From Brettanomyces bruxellensis (lineage: Eukaryota > Ascomycota > Pichiomycetes > Pichiales > Pichiaceae), in contig NC_054689.1 of assembly GCF_011074885.1 (NCBI RefSeq), positions 682,001 to 746,000 of the forward strand: a stretch of 64,000 nucleotides of DNA, in the 5' to 3' direction. Shown one piece after another: positions 20,383 through 31,181 of the stretch. The position numbers were made by a program, and so were the translations under genes. Under the pieces are notes generated by a model. That model did not search any database and was not told the DNA's origin. It worked only from the letters and a program-made list of their open reading frames with translations. Numbering within the stretch: position 1 is the stretch's first letter; the number at the start of each line of letters is the position of its first letter.

Positions 20383-22266
20383 TCAAAATATAATGGACTT
20401 TTTGGCAATCCAACCGAACTGAGCCTTCCAAGATATCCCAAAAGCCGCTGATCTATTTACATTATCTTCGTAGCCCTGGAAACTGGTCCAAATTTTATCT
20501 AGAAATGCAAATAAATTGTTGATATTCTTAAATGCTAATGAGCGCACAGCTTTACTTATCCAGGCACGGATGAATATTTGATGCTCCGGATTGATGCAAT
20601 GTGCACCAATTACCATTAATGGAAAAAGAAGACAGTGGTCTAAAACATATTCATTATGCGTTGGTTCGTTTTCATTAAATGGAGTAAGAATTGTAGATGG
20701 TCCAGACCTTAGCTTGGAAATGAAATTGTATATTAACGACTGCACTATTTTATCGTCGATAGACTTACCTTGAAAGACACGTGCATAATAAAGAAGCCCA
20801 ACATCGGCAAAACATGAGACGAAGAGCTGCCAGCATGAGGGTGATGTACAACTGCTTAGCTCCAGAAGCATCTTGCAAGTTTCTGCAAGCTCTTTTGAAA
20901 TATTCGTCGGCAAGCTCCGGGTCTTGATTAGACATGCAGAATTACTGAAAAACGCCAAACCAGATAACACTTTCAGAAATGGATCCTCAGCATTAAGTCT
21001 TCCAAACCAGCAATCACACCCGTGCAACCTGATCCAATCAACTTCTGCAATGCAAGTGAGGCATTCACATGTAAGGAAGCAATATATAAGATCCATAGTT
21101 GCAAAAATAGAAAATGTCCTCTGAGTTAGAGGGTTTCTGGTATTGAGAGTAGTGACAAAGCCTGGCTCATTTTCAAGAAGTTCTTTGAAGATTGCTCTTG
21201 CACCAAAGAGATGTGTCGGAACTATGTCTAAATTTGTGCAGTCAATAACACTATCCAAAATGCTCATTAGAATGCATGCATTGAGAAGCGACTCTGTATT
21301 AACCTCTGTAGATATGCTATGGGAAAATAGGGACCGAGGAGATATCCGGCTTTTCTGTAAAGTTTGACGATTAATCTGCTCCACGAGCATTTGTATAGAT
21401 TTTGCTTTTATGCGATGAATTGCGTCTGAAGTAAGAAATTCAGGATGCTCATTGTGAACATGGCAAGCAACCAATGTTGCCGCTAAATTCTGAAGTATTT
21501 CACTTTTCTGGATAAGCTCATAACCTCGATTATCGAGCGGTGTACCGAAAGCATGAAGCTTTGCAAAAAGAATATTCCCAAAATACTGCAAGTCTGTTCC
21601 CTGGTTTGGCCAAACATTTGCATGGAATGCAATATTCCCACCTTCTGGTGGTGGTGATGCCCGAAAGACGTATGTAGATGAATCCCCACTGCTTGGACTT
21701 TGAATACTGCTACTACTACTACTGTTATTGCTGCTGCTCTGTTGCCCATATTTCATGTGCCACATTAGTTTTTGGGCCATCGGATTTGGACTATTAGTCT
21801 TTTGCTTTGTCGTATTGTTGTTGTCCGACACCGAGACAACCTTTTTCTCATTGTCGTTTATGCTCTGAATTAAAGTAAATAGTGGCTTGGCGTTTCTCCC
21901 ACTAAACATGAACATACTATTGTGTTGGCCAGCTCCATCCTTCCCCGATAATCCATTCGCTGTGGTATTCACATTCAGCACTTTACCCCATTTGAGACTG
22001 ACTTTATCATAGTTACAATCCAAACCTTTATCTCGGCATCTCTTGCATGTTGGTTTTTCAAGAGTACATTTGACTCTGCATCTCAAGCACTGGTTGCAAC
22101 TGCCAGCAACGGTCCTTATTCTTTTCTTCTTAGTTCCCTTTGATTTCGATATCTTGCGATTATTCTGCTTATCCAATGGTGATGATGGCTTTGAATTGTT
22201 GACACTTGATGTTCCGCTCCTCGAGCTGTTAGTACTGATACTGTTGACCATCTCCACACATGGCAT
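20383..22266 (-). CDS. Zn2Cys6 transcription factor
   Basis: Encodes 627 residues from the ATG at 22266; the frame opens further upstream but only with TTG. After a Ser/Asn-rich and then basic N-terminus (KGTKKKRIRT), the binuclear cluster is at Cys57, 60, 67, 74, 77 and 84 (SCNQCLRCRVKCTLEKPTC...), with an additional Cys63 inside the first loop. The stretch after it (NYDKVSLKWGKV) resembles the post-cluster segment of Arg81-type regulators. Poly-Asn/Ser runs occupy about 175-195. The C-terminal 350 residues are helical and lack acidic runs. It is a nuclear DNA-binding regulator; the ureohydrolase/MATE/NCS1 genes just beside it are plausible targets. The specific orthologue was not recognised. 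Confidence 0.88.
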   Translation of the reverse strand: MPCVEMVNSISTNSSRSGTSSVNNSKPSSPLDKQNNRKISKSKGTKKKRIRTVAGSCNQCLRCRVKCTLEKPTCKRCRDKGLDCNYDKVSLKWGKVLNVNTTANGLSGKDGAGQHNSMFMFSGRNAKPLFTLIQSINDNEKKVVSVSDNNNTTKQKTNSPNPMAQKLMWHMKYGQQSSSNNSSSSSSIQSPSSGDSSTYVFRASPPPEGGNIAFHANVWPNQGTDLQYFGNILFAKLHAFGTPLDNRGYELIQKSEILQNLAATLVACHVHNEHPEFLTSDAIHRIKAKSIQMLVEQINRQTLQKSRISPRSLFSHSISTEVNTESLLNACILMSILDSVIDCTNLDIVPTHLFGARAIFKELLENEPGFVTTLNTRNPLTQRTFSIFATMDLIYCFLTCECLTCIAEVDWIRLHGCDCWFGRLNAEDPFLKVLSGLAFFSNSACLIKTRSLPTNISKELAETCKMLLELSSCTSPSCWQLFVSCFADVGLLYYARVFQGKSIDDKIVQSLIYNFISKLRSGPSTILTPFNENEPTHNEYVLDHCLLFPLMVIGAHCINPEHQIFIRAWISKAVRSLAFKNINNLFAFLDKIWTSFQGYEDNVNRSAAFGISWKAQFGWIAKKSIIF

Positions 22267-23198
22267 CTTCGTGTATAGACTCTTGCTTGAAACAAAACAA
22301 GCTGGTACAATTTCTAGGAAAAAATTGTAAACACCCAGGTATGTCAAGGAACCTGATGTTTTTAAAAGCGGTTCTTTTCGAGGTCAGCGTTAGTAGTGAA
22401 AAAAAATGATGGGGAAACAGAAATGAAATACAAAAAGAAAGTAGCAGGTAGAATATTAAGATAATATTTCCTGTTCCACTGTCTTATTCGAGACGTGGGA
22501 CCGTGGATCATCACAAATTTTTTATAAATGTGAAATACAATGGTGTTTAATTAAAAGGGAAAACGTCTTTCAGCTTTTACTTTCGATTGTGGGATTTGTT
22601 ATGGGATATGGTACCGCCGGCATTGTTGTGTCATAGGGCATCTCATCTGGCTTCCTCGATGACTGAAGAAAAAAAAAAAAAAAAAAGTTTAACGGACGGT
22701 GCAGGGGACTGCTTGCTGGAGGGAGAAAAAAAAGTTGGGAAAATAACCGCTAACGGCCGATTTTCAGTCTCAAACGGCAACTTGGAGCGAGATGAAATAC
22801 AACATATTATTAGGTATAAGTATATGCAATTTTATACAATTTCACTTGAGTCACGTATCTCATATAAAATGCGATGCGAAAGTGAAAGCAGAGACGATTG
22901 ATTAAATTTTGTATAGATGTAGTAGAAAGAAATTCACTTTTCAGCGGGAATCCCCGGCTGTAGTCAAACTATAAATGGAGGGGACCTGAGAAGGAAAAAA
23001 ATTCAAAAGATTCAGAAAAATAAAACATCCCTCCACATATTTAGCTTTTAGGCCGAAATCTTGTTCTGGTGTACATTGTCCTAATTGCTTTGTACGTTTC
23101 AAGTTGCATATAGAGCATCGCTAATACCGCCTTTTAAAATTATCATTGATAAGAAAGATTAGTCAGAGTTTTAGTAGAACTTTCATTACGTTCTGCTG
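22267..23198. other. Divergent promoter region
   Basis: Lies between the Zn2Cys6 gene (-) and a mitochondrial protein gene (+). It contains an 18-base A run at 22669-22686, a typical nucleosome-excluding poly(dA:dT) element. The frame from 22587 has no ATG start and is not credible. Confidence 0.5.
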
Positions 23199-25103
23199 AT
23201 GAAAGCAATATATAACACTATTAATCGCATACTGAGTGAAACAGAGACACCAACTACTTACAGTCTTTTTATATCACCTTCAGGAGGGATCACAAATCAT
23301 CGAGGATATTTACATGGACACTTCAAATATCAGCATGCTCACGTACGATTATTATCAACATCCATAAACCGACTGGCCTCTAGTGTTTCGTATTCTGAGA
23401 ATGCGAAGGAAAATAAATTGCCACTTGATCTTCAGGTGAAATTTCAAAGGTTGGAAAAATCTATTAACCGTATACTCGATAATACGGACTTGAATATACG
23501 AGTAAGCTCCACTGAATATAAGAAATTGAAGCAGAAAGCTAGGGTCAAGGGTTTAGTATTTCCAGCTTTTAATAAGACAGATCAACCAGTTGGGCCTATT
23601 GCTGAAGACAAATTATTTGACATCGTCTCATCCTATTATCTTACCCATACAACATTTCACCGATTACGCTATAATGCTTATCCTCTCATACCACGTTTAA
23701 AGAATTCACCGAGGTATCACGAATTCGAGAGATTTGACGAACCAGTGAGTGATACCGAAGAATATAAAAATCATTTAGACAGTTACATCCTGCGGGTCAC
23801 AAGCTTTATATATGATAGCAGCCGAGAATCAGAAGACCAGGTGTTCCAGTATCTTCTGGATGTTCTAGATAGGAATAGTGAGGTTATTACCCAGAAAGGC
23901 TGCAACATTTTACTTGAGTATTGTACATCAAGGTTCAAATTTGACGAAGTCAAGGCTGTATGCTTCATAATGAAGCACAGAGGCTTTACATTTCCAATGA
24001 AAACGGTGAACATGCTTTTTTATCAATGCTTGAAATATTCAACCAAGTACTCCACAAACAGATTTATGTATTTCTGGAATTTATTGCTTCCATATATTCA
24101 GCCTGATTACTTTACATTAAATGTGGTTGCATCGGGGTTTAAAAGCAAGGATAGCTTTTATCGTGCATTGAGATGGATAGATAAACACAACATTCCATTT
24201 TTATCATATTCAGCAATAGAGAGGTTTATTCCTGGCTTCTACCATATAAGCTACAACCGATTATCGAGAATTAATCTTAAGGAGGAAGATAGGTCAATTC
24301 TAGCCAACTTGATTCTTGCAAAACGGATAAACTGGAGTATGAGTAAGGTCAATTCATTCTCGGAGTACGACGCTTATGCCAGAAGAACGAACCTCGAGCC
24401 AACGGAAAGAACATTTCACATTATATTCGATAGCATTATCAATGATTTTAGTAATTTTACGTTTGGTATTGCCTTTTGGAATTATTTCATCAAACGGAAC
24501 GAGGCCACAAATGCGGCTAAGAACATAAATGAAAAGGATGTATATGGCTCATTATTAAAAGCATTAATTAATATTGGTGGTACTGTTCCTCCTTCAGAAT
24601 CCCCAAACTGGGGTGTTACTGTTCGGTATGCTTACATGAAAACTGTTGACCCTGAAACAGGTAAGAGTGATGTTGAAGATAGCTTGATCAAAAAGCTAGA
24701 ATTTATTGCTTTAAAGAGAAAGATATTTAACTTCAATATCAAGGACGCGCCAACTTTACAGAACGTACAGACTATAGAGGTTCAGTTACAAAACTTGGAT
24801 TGGAGTGGAGAGCCAATTTGGACATTTGCTGATAACAGCCTTCTTTTTCAGAGGGCGTGCTATTTCTTCGGTTATCCATATGGAATTATTGATCGGAGAG
24901 TTGCGACAATTATGGAAAAGGAAAGTCGCATTGTGGCATTATCGGATGCAACTCAATTGGTTCAGAGTATTCCATCGGAAAAAGACCGTTTCCTTATTCA
25001 AGAAGCAATTGACGATCATAAGTTAGATATGTCTATGTTTGATACATGGTTACAGAATTATTTCCGTTCAAAAGAGCAGAATGCCGATAGCCTAGAAAAA
25101 TAA
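23199..25103 (+). CDS. Probable mitochondrial PPR-like/RNA-related protein
   Basis: Encodes 634 residues. I could not assign a specific orthologue. The N-terminus (about 1-60) is basic and Ser/Thr-rich with no early acidic cluster, suggesting a matrix presequence (HVRLLSTSINRLASS). The body is rich in predicted helices with pairs resembling degenerate pentatricopeptide repeats: LLDVLDRNSEVITQKGCNIL, CTSRFKFDEVKAVCFIMK, FTLNVVASGFKSKDSFYRAL, and RTFHIIFDSIINDFSNF. This is the usual look of yeast mitochondrial translation activators or mRNA-maturation factors, which diverge fast. Codon use is AT-rich like its neighbours. Localisation and function are inferred. Confidence 0.65.
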   Translation: MKAIYNTINRILSETETPTTYSLFISPSGGITNHRGYLHGHFKYQHAHVRLLSTSINRLASSVSYSENAKENKLPLDLQVKFQRLEKSINRILDNTDLNIRVSSTEYKKLKQKARVKGLVFPAFNKTDQPVGPIAEDKLFDIVSSYYLTHTTFHRLRYNAYPLIPRLKNSPRYHEFERFDEPVSDTEEYKNHLDSYILRVTSFIYDSSRESEDQVFQYLLDVLDRNSEVITQKGCNILLEYCTSRFKFDEVKAVCFIMKHRGFTFPMKTVNMLFYQCLKYSTKYSTNRFMYFWNLLLPYIQPDYFTLNVVASGFKSKDSFYRALRWIDKHNIPFLSYSAIERFIPGFYHISYNRLSRINLKEEDRSILANLILAKRINWSMSKVNSFSEYDAYARRTNLEPTERTFHIIFDSIINDFSNFTFGIAFWNYFIKRNEATNAAKNINEKDVYGSLLKALINIGGTVPPSESPNWGVTVRYAYMKTVDPETGKSDVEDSLIKKLEFIALKRKIFNFNIKDAPTLQNVQTIEVQLQNLDWSGEPIWTFADNSLLFQRACYFFGYPYGIIDRRVATIMEKESRIVALSDATQLVQSIPSEKDRFLIQEAIDDHKLDMSMFDTWLQNYFRSKEQNADSLEK

Positions 25104-28100
25104 GTCATGCCTTTCTTTATTGACAAAGCAAGCGTCATTTAAATGAATATCTTTTGAACTTTCGCATTATATGATATCGTTGTAAAATGATACGTACACC
25201 GAAATAAGTAGAAGCCTTATTTCTCTGATGCTTATTTTTTAGTCCACAGATCTTCCACACTTAATGCTACTGGTCTATGTAAGAACTTTTAATGCAGGCG
25301 TGATCAAGATTTTCCATGCTGAGTTTCGAATACATTATACACATTCCATCCTGTAAATTATTTTATTTTCAAATAATTTTTCATTTCTGCGACATCTTTT
25401 CCGGCAACAAGTTGTAAAAATCTTAATGATCCCGAAGGTACAACACGGGGGCCTAAGAATAATTACTCTTAAAACATGATAACCTCCACATATGTTTGCA
25501 CATTTTGAAATGAATAAATGCTCAATTTCAGGTTCCTTTCAGTTGGTTTGGTTGAATTTTATGATTAAAAAGTCATCACGTAATTTTTTTCAGAAAATGA
25601 AAATAGGGATAATTTTTAAATATTAATTGGGCGGGACTTTTTTTTGTTTTTAATTCCTTTGTTTACTATATTCAAAAAAAAAAAAAAATAAACTCTTACG
25701 AAAGAAGGGTGGACGGACGGCGAAAACTATAACTGCAAATAAGAGCAATGAAAATCTACATGCAGTCCAACTTACATGTGTGGCTGTTATATGTTTAAGC
25801 CCCAGAAGAATTACACGGCGAGCATATATGGTACATTAATGAAGGATTTCCGAGGAAGAAGGTAGATGTTCAACCTGTGAGTGACCGAGTTTCAGCTTCT
25901 CATGTAAGAAGATACAAATTGGAATGTATTTCGAGGAAGAAAATCAACGATTAAAAACACAAGTGACTCAGCGAAAAATGACGATAGGAACCCAACATAT
26001 TTGTGTGGCACAATTGACACAATTTGTAGAAGCACATGTGCTAAAAAATAGAAGAGGTTGACCTAATCCCCTCATAGCAGCGTGCCGCACCAAAAGACAT
26101 AGAACCATGCGAAATTATGAACCTCGTCATGAAAGAATGAAAAGGGAGAATGGTGTAGTACGAGCGGACCGAAGTAGCCGTGTGAAGTCAAGATTTGCAA
26201 GGCTTTTCACTTAGAATGAAGAATATGTAAAGTATTATGGAAAGGCACCGAATATTGGTGAGGCTGTATTTGACAGAATTGGAATAAGTGGATGAACCAC
26301 AGACAAATACTGTCATTTAGATTATATTAAAAAAAAAAAATTATTTAAAAGATAATAATATTGGAGACAAGATCCCAAATCTAAAGAATGGAAAAAGCAC
26401 TTTCATATCTGGTGATAAACGTGTTTACACTTTAAGTGCCAAATAACCCCAATTAGGTATTCCTCGCCTCCCCGAAAATTGATTGATATTAAAAAAGTTA
26501 TTGAAACCGGTAACGGTGGAGAGTAAGTACTTTTTTATACAATGCGGTTGAAAAAACCGTTGACAATAGCACTTTCCCACGGGGACGCGCCGGGGGAGAA
26601 AAGTTGTATAGACGAGTTTTCCAAGTTAGAGTAAGCCAATTCAGGATGTCAGCCGGTAGGCTAATGTCAGGGGTAGTTCAGACAAATAATTGTGAAAATA
26701 CAAAAAGTTGAATGAAACCAAAACAGATTATGTATGTTTACATTTTTAAACAAGAGTACGAAGGATTTTTTAACTATGGTAATGAAGACTCCGAACAAGG
26801 TGCCTAAAAGATATTCAACTTTATGGACGGAAATCATAATGGATGATACATGTATATTCGATGGATGAAACAGCATTTGTTAATCCAGCATGGTGAAACA
26901 GAGCACAGCGTCAATATAATAAAAATACCTGGTGGAGAGTACAAGAGAAGTAAAAAGAGAAGGGGAAAAAGGAGAATCCAAAACGTTTAAGCTGCAATTA
27001 TGATGATGAAATAAAAAAAAAAAAAAACGAAAGTGGCAACAAGGTAGCAAGCGGTAAGGAAGTGAAATTTACAAGGGGTAGCAGATGAGATGAAACTTGA
27101 ACGAGACCCGAGCAATGCAAGGGGTGTAATGAAAAATGTAGATAGTGTAAAAGCCGAATTAAGAGCATTAACGAAAGTGGTTAGAAAATAAAATGTAGTA
27201 TTGCCAGGAGGCTGCATGAGATATGCACATTCCAATGAATTGGAAGAGGGGCAGATGAATTTGATTTGTTTTCTCGAGGACGGCAGATATTGTCTTAGTT
27301 GGCCGAGAAGCTGGATTAGGAAAATCAGGGAAAAGTTTTTAATCAATGGGCGGCAGTTGGATCCCAATTAGGCAGGATGAAAAAAAATAAGGTGGTCCTC
27401 ATTTGGATTAAGCTGGAATTTTACCCAGGACGAAGCTTGAAGAATGTTTACGTTTGAAATAAAATGCAGACTTAACGCGGACGTCATTTGGTCCAAATGG
27501 CAGTAAATTTAAAGCCGGTATTAGCTGAAGAAGTTGGAATAAGGATGACTTTGTTTGCATTATCGAACAATAACGTCCCGCTTGCCATGTGGCAGTCAGT
27601 TTGAAAGCCCAGATTGTCTATCTCATTCGTGCATTAAGCGGCTGGTAATTCTGCTGTCATTTACACGTCGTTCCAGATCATGTTATTGGGTTTTGTACAA
27701 CTCAGACGATCATAGTTAAAGAGGCAAGTTCGCTACTTAATTTTTATCTTTCCTTTTCTTCACTTTGTTACATGCTTTTTCTTCCTTGAAGTTTCGGACC
27801 TTTTTTCTTCTGAATCACGAGTTTCCAACAGCAAAACTTTGGTAGCCTACTATCGAGTCCGATCAATCATTATCTAGGATAGGGCTGTGTCAAGAAAACT
27901 CTAGCGGAGTATTTTTCATTTTCCAATTTATTTTAGAGCTGAAATTTTTCAGAGCCAAAAAAAATAAGGAGAGGGACCTCGCATTGCAGCCGCTCAATAT
28001 CTAAGCAGGAAAGAAAAAGAGGCTGTGAAAAAGAAAACATCTGAGAAAGGGGTAGTCAAAAAAGAGATAAAAGTAAACATCTGTGCATTAGAAGGCAAGC

Positions 28101-28217
28101 TATAAAAAAAGGAGAGACTTAGCACAAAAAAAAAGAGAAGTTTATTCAGGTACTACAGTGAAGCTTTTTTTTTTTTTTTCCCCTCCCTCGATTCAATATT
28201 TATCTTTTCAAGAGTCG

Positions 28218-28223
28218 ACGCGT
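28218..28223. promoter_or_regulatory. MCB element ACGCGT upstream of SWE1
   Basis: ACGCGT, the MBF binding core, lies 370 bases before the SWE1 ATG within GTCGACGCGTTGAAC. S. cerevisiae SWE1 peaks in late G1/S. The link is inferred from motif and gene identity. Confidence 0.5.
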
Positions 28224-28372
28224 TGAACTTCAACACAGTGATATTTTTGTTACACATCTCATCCTTCACGTACTACGTTGCCACTGAATTTTTTAGGTGT
28301 TTATTACATATCACATAGTATTTTCCAGCTGAAAGCCAGTTACAGAAAGAAAGAAAAGGGAGATTCGAGCTT

Positions 28373-28378
28373 ACGCGT
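28373..28378. promoter_or_regulatory. Second MCB element ACGCGT upstream of SWE1
   Basis: An exact ACGCGT 215 bases before the SWE1 ATG, 150 bases downstream of the first copy. Paired MCB elements are typical of MBF-controlled promoters. Confidence 0.5.
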
Positions 28379-28592
28379 TGGTGCCCCAGATACACCAACA
28401 TCGTTACATAATCTGAACACGTCTTTTCTCTGTTACGACTTTACTAGAACTCGCATTTACCTTTCATTTCACACATCGCATCATCATCTCTTATTATACG
28501 CACATCTTTATTTTATAGCATCCTTATATTCAGTTCCACTCGCATCATAATATACACAAGAAGGCAAATATAAAGTCCGATTCCAGAAAAAT

Positions 28593-31181
28593 ATGAGTTC
28601 CGAAAACTTTTCATCCGCAAGACATCCTTTGGCTTCTTTATCACCGTCCTCGGTAAACCGGCAGCAGAACTCAAAAAAGCGATCTCTGACTTCGTCGCCT
28701 TCCTCTTATGGAAAGGGACCCGGCCGCCATCATAGACGCACAACATTGAAAAGAAGCTTTGGAGTGCTCAATCTATCACTAGGGCAAAGCCCTAAGGTAG
28801 AGCATGTAATCAAGAAAAAACCGCCTACCAAAGACCGCAAGGATCCAACAACTATGGTCCAATCATTCAGCGAGCTTCAATTTGAGGAGGCAACGCGACA
28901 GCCAGCACTAATGCCGACATCATCTTATGATGTGAACGAGCAGGAAGATTCGCCTTCGAAATGTGCTTTGGCCCACAGATTGGGTAGCAGGAGAGGACCA
29001 CTTGATAAGGCACCATTCACAAATCCAGGGGAGCCATTTGCAGCACCGGCCGCACTTAGTAGCGTTAAACCGCTGCAGACGGCATTTACAAATTCTGGTC
29101 TTCGCAGTAAGAAGAGCTTAAGCCGCCGTCTGAGGACCAGAATGCCTGATACACCTTGCAAGAGACCTCCACACACAATAGTAGACGTGAACGGGGCGCT
29201 TGGAGGGTTCAGGCGGCAGTTTTTCCAGTCTGAAAATGGAGAAATGCTGGATTCTGCCACAGACACCCCTTTCAGGCAGAGAAAGACACTATCGTGTCCT
29301 CCGACATCAACATCTCCGTATCTGCAAGATGATGCACACACTTCTTTGTCGGCATCATCTGCCAGACTCACCCACTCGGACAGAGCTGACAGAGCAGTTA
29401 ATACTGCGGATTTGCAAAGCTGCATACGAAGATTCACGAAAGAATTCGAGGAAGAAGACATAAATGGGTCCAGTGGTAGCGGCAGCATCTTCAGCGAGCC
29501 TGATACGGCTAAAAACCTACAAGAGTTCGAGAATACATGTATGGAAGATGTTGACATTGATCTGGAGAAGTTGGGTGGGCCGCAACTGGAGAATTTCGAG
29601 CAGAAGTACAGGGAGGACGCCGATTTTCCCCCAACACCCACCAAATTGAAGGTTTACAGGGACAACAGCTCGCCATCATCAGCCTCCTCGTACACTAGAG
29701 CAAGTCCCTGCAGATATAGAGGTATATCGAGCAGAACAAGGGGCCAGTTTAGGAGAAGAACTGTGCCAGGTCACATTTCACTTGATTCGATGGCTACACC
29801 CGAGCTATCCGAAACTGCACCTCGGACTCCTGTGGAATGCATGATTGGTCTTTCTCAACAGTCAGCGGCCTTCAACTCTCTTCCTAGAGTGAGTAGTGCT
29901 CCAAAGGAAAGTTCACTCAGCGAGTCCACCGACTCTGATCCATGCTTATTGGCGAAATTCGGCAATTGCAACCTTGTTGGAAGCGGCGAGTTCTCCATAG
30001 TATATGCGATCAAGTATCGCGGGGATCGGTTTGCAGTTAAGAGAACGAAAAAGCAGATAACGGGGCCAAAGACCAGGATGAGGAAGCTACAGGAGGTTGA
30101 AATTCTACGGACTCTTCAGTCGGATCAAAGTGCAGAGGATGACCCGGAAGACCAGTTGGAGGGTAAAGAATACGTTGTGGAGCTCAAGGATTACTGGGAA
30201 GTGAACTCGTACTTGTACATTATGACTGAGTACTGTGAGAACGGCACGCTGGAGACATTTTTGGCAGAGACCGGTAAAATATCGCGGCTAGATGAGTGGA
30301 GAGTTTGGAAAATCATGGTGGAGATGCTTTTGGGGGTCCGGTACATCCATAAGCACAACATTCTTCATTTGGACCTCAAGCCCGCCAACATTTTGATCAC
30401 ATTTGACGGTTCGTTGAAGATTGGAGATTTTGGCGTGGCTTCCAAGATGCCAATACCTCCTTTCTTCGACCGCGAAGGAGATAGAGAGTATATTGCCCCG
30501 GAGGTGATATCAAAGCACATGTATAGCCCGGCTGCAGATATATTCAGCTGTGGTTTGATACTCGTTGAAATCGCTGCGAACATCGTGCTTCCTGATAACG
30601 GCACCTCGTGGCAGAAACTTCGTTCTGGAGATTTTACTGACGCCGGAAGACTTTCCTCAAGCGACTTGACAGAGTTGGGAGGGTCACTTTTTTCCATGAC
30701 GAGCGCAGACTCCAGTAATGGCACAAGCGTGGCTATAAACAGCCGTGAGTTGGAGAGTGATGACACCTGTTACTTGAAGCCTCCTGCCAGTCGTTTTAAT
30801 GTGTTGACATCTGAATTTGGCGCCAACTCTACTTTGGGTGCAGGCTGTGACAATGAGCAGACTGGAACTTTGAAATCGTTGAATCAGCATGTGCCGGCAT
30901 GGGCCCCAAGGTGGTTTCAGGATGGTTCGGCTCCTCTTGATAAGGTTGTTGCTTGGATGATTGATCCAAATCCGGAGAACAGACCCAGTGCAGGACAGAT
31001 TTTAAAGAGTTACGAGTGTTCTCTTGTGAATCTCCGCCGGAAAAGTGGTGCAACAATCTATGAGGGAGACTACGGTCCACACTTAGTTGCCAATAACCCA
31101 GATGACAAGCACATTCTAACGGCAGAGCAGTGCCTAGGGAAAACACGTTATAAGCTCAGCGACATGATAACGAGAAAATAA
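28593..31181 (+). CDS. SWE1: Wee1-family mitosis inhibitor kinase Swe1
   Basis: Encodes 862 residues (S. cerevisiae Swe1 has 819). The first 450 are disordered, Ser/Pro-rich and hold many SP/TP sites suited to Cdk and Polo regulation. The kinase domain runs from about 455 to 820: glycine loop GSGEFSIVYAIKYRG, lysine in FAVKR, catalytic loop HLDLKPANI (about 590) and IGDFGVA (about 611). The loop after DFG (PPFFDREGDREYIAPEV) and the E(Y/F)IAPE form are those of Wee1 kinases. A long insert (about 675-765) precedes the last helices, as in Swe1. Swe1 phosphorylates Cdc28 on Tyr19 and delays mitosis when budding or cell size is inadequate. Two MCB boxes lie upstream. The assignment is secure. Confidence 0.95.
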   Translation: MSSENFSSARHPLASLSPSSVNRQQNSKKRSLTSSPSSYGKGPGRHHRRTTLKRSFGVLNLSLGQSPKVEHVIKKKPPTKDRKDPTTMVQSFSELQFEEATRQPALMPTSSYDVNEQEDSPSKCALAHRLGSRRGPLDKAPFTNPGEPFAAPAALSSVKPLQTAFTNSGLRSKKSLSRRLRTRMPDTPCKRPPHTIVDVNGALGGFRRQFFQSENGEMLDSATDTPFRQRKTLSCPPTSTSPYLQDDAHTSLSASSARLTHSDRADRAVNTADLQSCIRRFTKEFEEEDINGSSGSGSIFSEPDTAKNLQEFENTCMEDVDIDLEKLGGPQLENFEQKYREDADFPPTPTKLKVYRDNSSPSSASSYTRASPCRYRGISSRTRGQFRRRTVPGHISLDSMATPELSETAPRTPVECMIGLSQQSAAFNSLPRVSSAPKESSLSESTDSDPCLLAKFGNCNLVGSGEFSIVYAIKYRGDRFAVKRTKKQITGPKTRMRKLQEVEILRTLQSDQSAEDDPEDQLEGKEYVVELKDYWEVNSYLYIMTEYCENGTLETFLAETGKISRLDEWRVWKIMVEMLLGVRYIHKHNILHLDLKPANILITFDGSLKIGDFGVASKMPIPPFFDREGDREYIAPEVISKHMYSPAADIFSCGLILVEIAANIVLPDNGTSWQKLRSGDFTDAGRLSSSDLTELGGSLFSMTSADSSNGTSVAINSRELESDDTCYLKPPASRFNVLTSEFGANSTLGAGCDNEQTGTLKSLNQHVPAWAPRWFQDGSAPLDKVVAWMIDPNPENRPSAGQILKSYECSLVNLRRKSGATIYEGDYGPHLVANNPDDKHILTAEQCLGKTRYKLSDMITRK

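Larger units (their letters stand above)
25104..28592. other. 3.5-kb gene-free region upstream of SWE1
   Basis: The longest stretch in the window without a credible gene. All frames are short, low-complexity or lack an ATG. It has A-runs at about 25675-25689 and 26330-26340, purine-rich tracts near 26930-27050 and 27955-28140, and a T run near 28167-28180. No tRNA boxes, LTR ends or intron-bounded frames were recognised. It could hold a long SWE1 promoter or leader, a replication origin, a noncoding RNA or a centromere; nothing in the sequence decides between these. Confidence 0.4.

Noticed and set aside
22267..22347. N-terminal extension of the Zn2Cys6 gene to 22347
   Set aside because: It would start at TTG; the first ATG is 22266 and no similarity is seen upstream.
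26987..27367. 126-codon frame in the SWE1 upstream gap
   Set aside because: It opens with TTG, is Phe/Ile/Leu-rich from A-rich DNA on the other strand, and has no motif.
28925..29644. 239-codon frame antisense to SWE1
   Set aside because: Shadow of the Ser/Pro-rich SWE1 N-terminus, low complexity.
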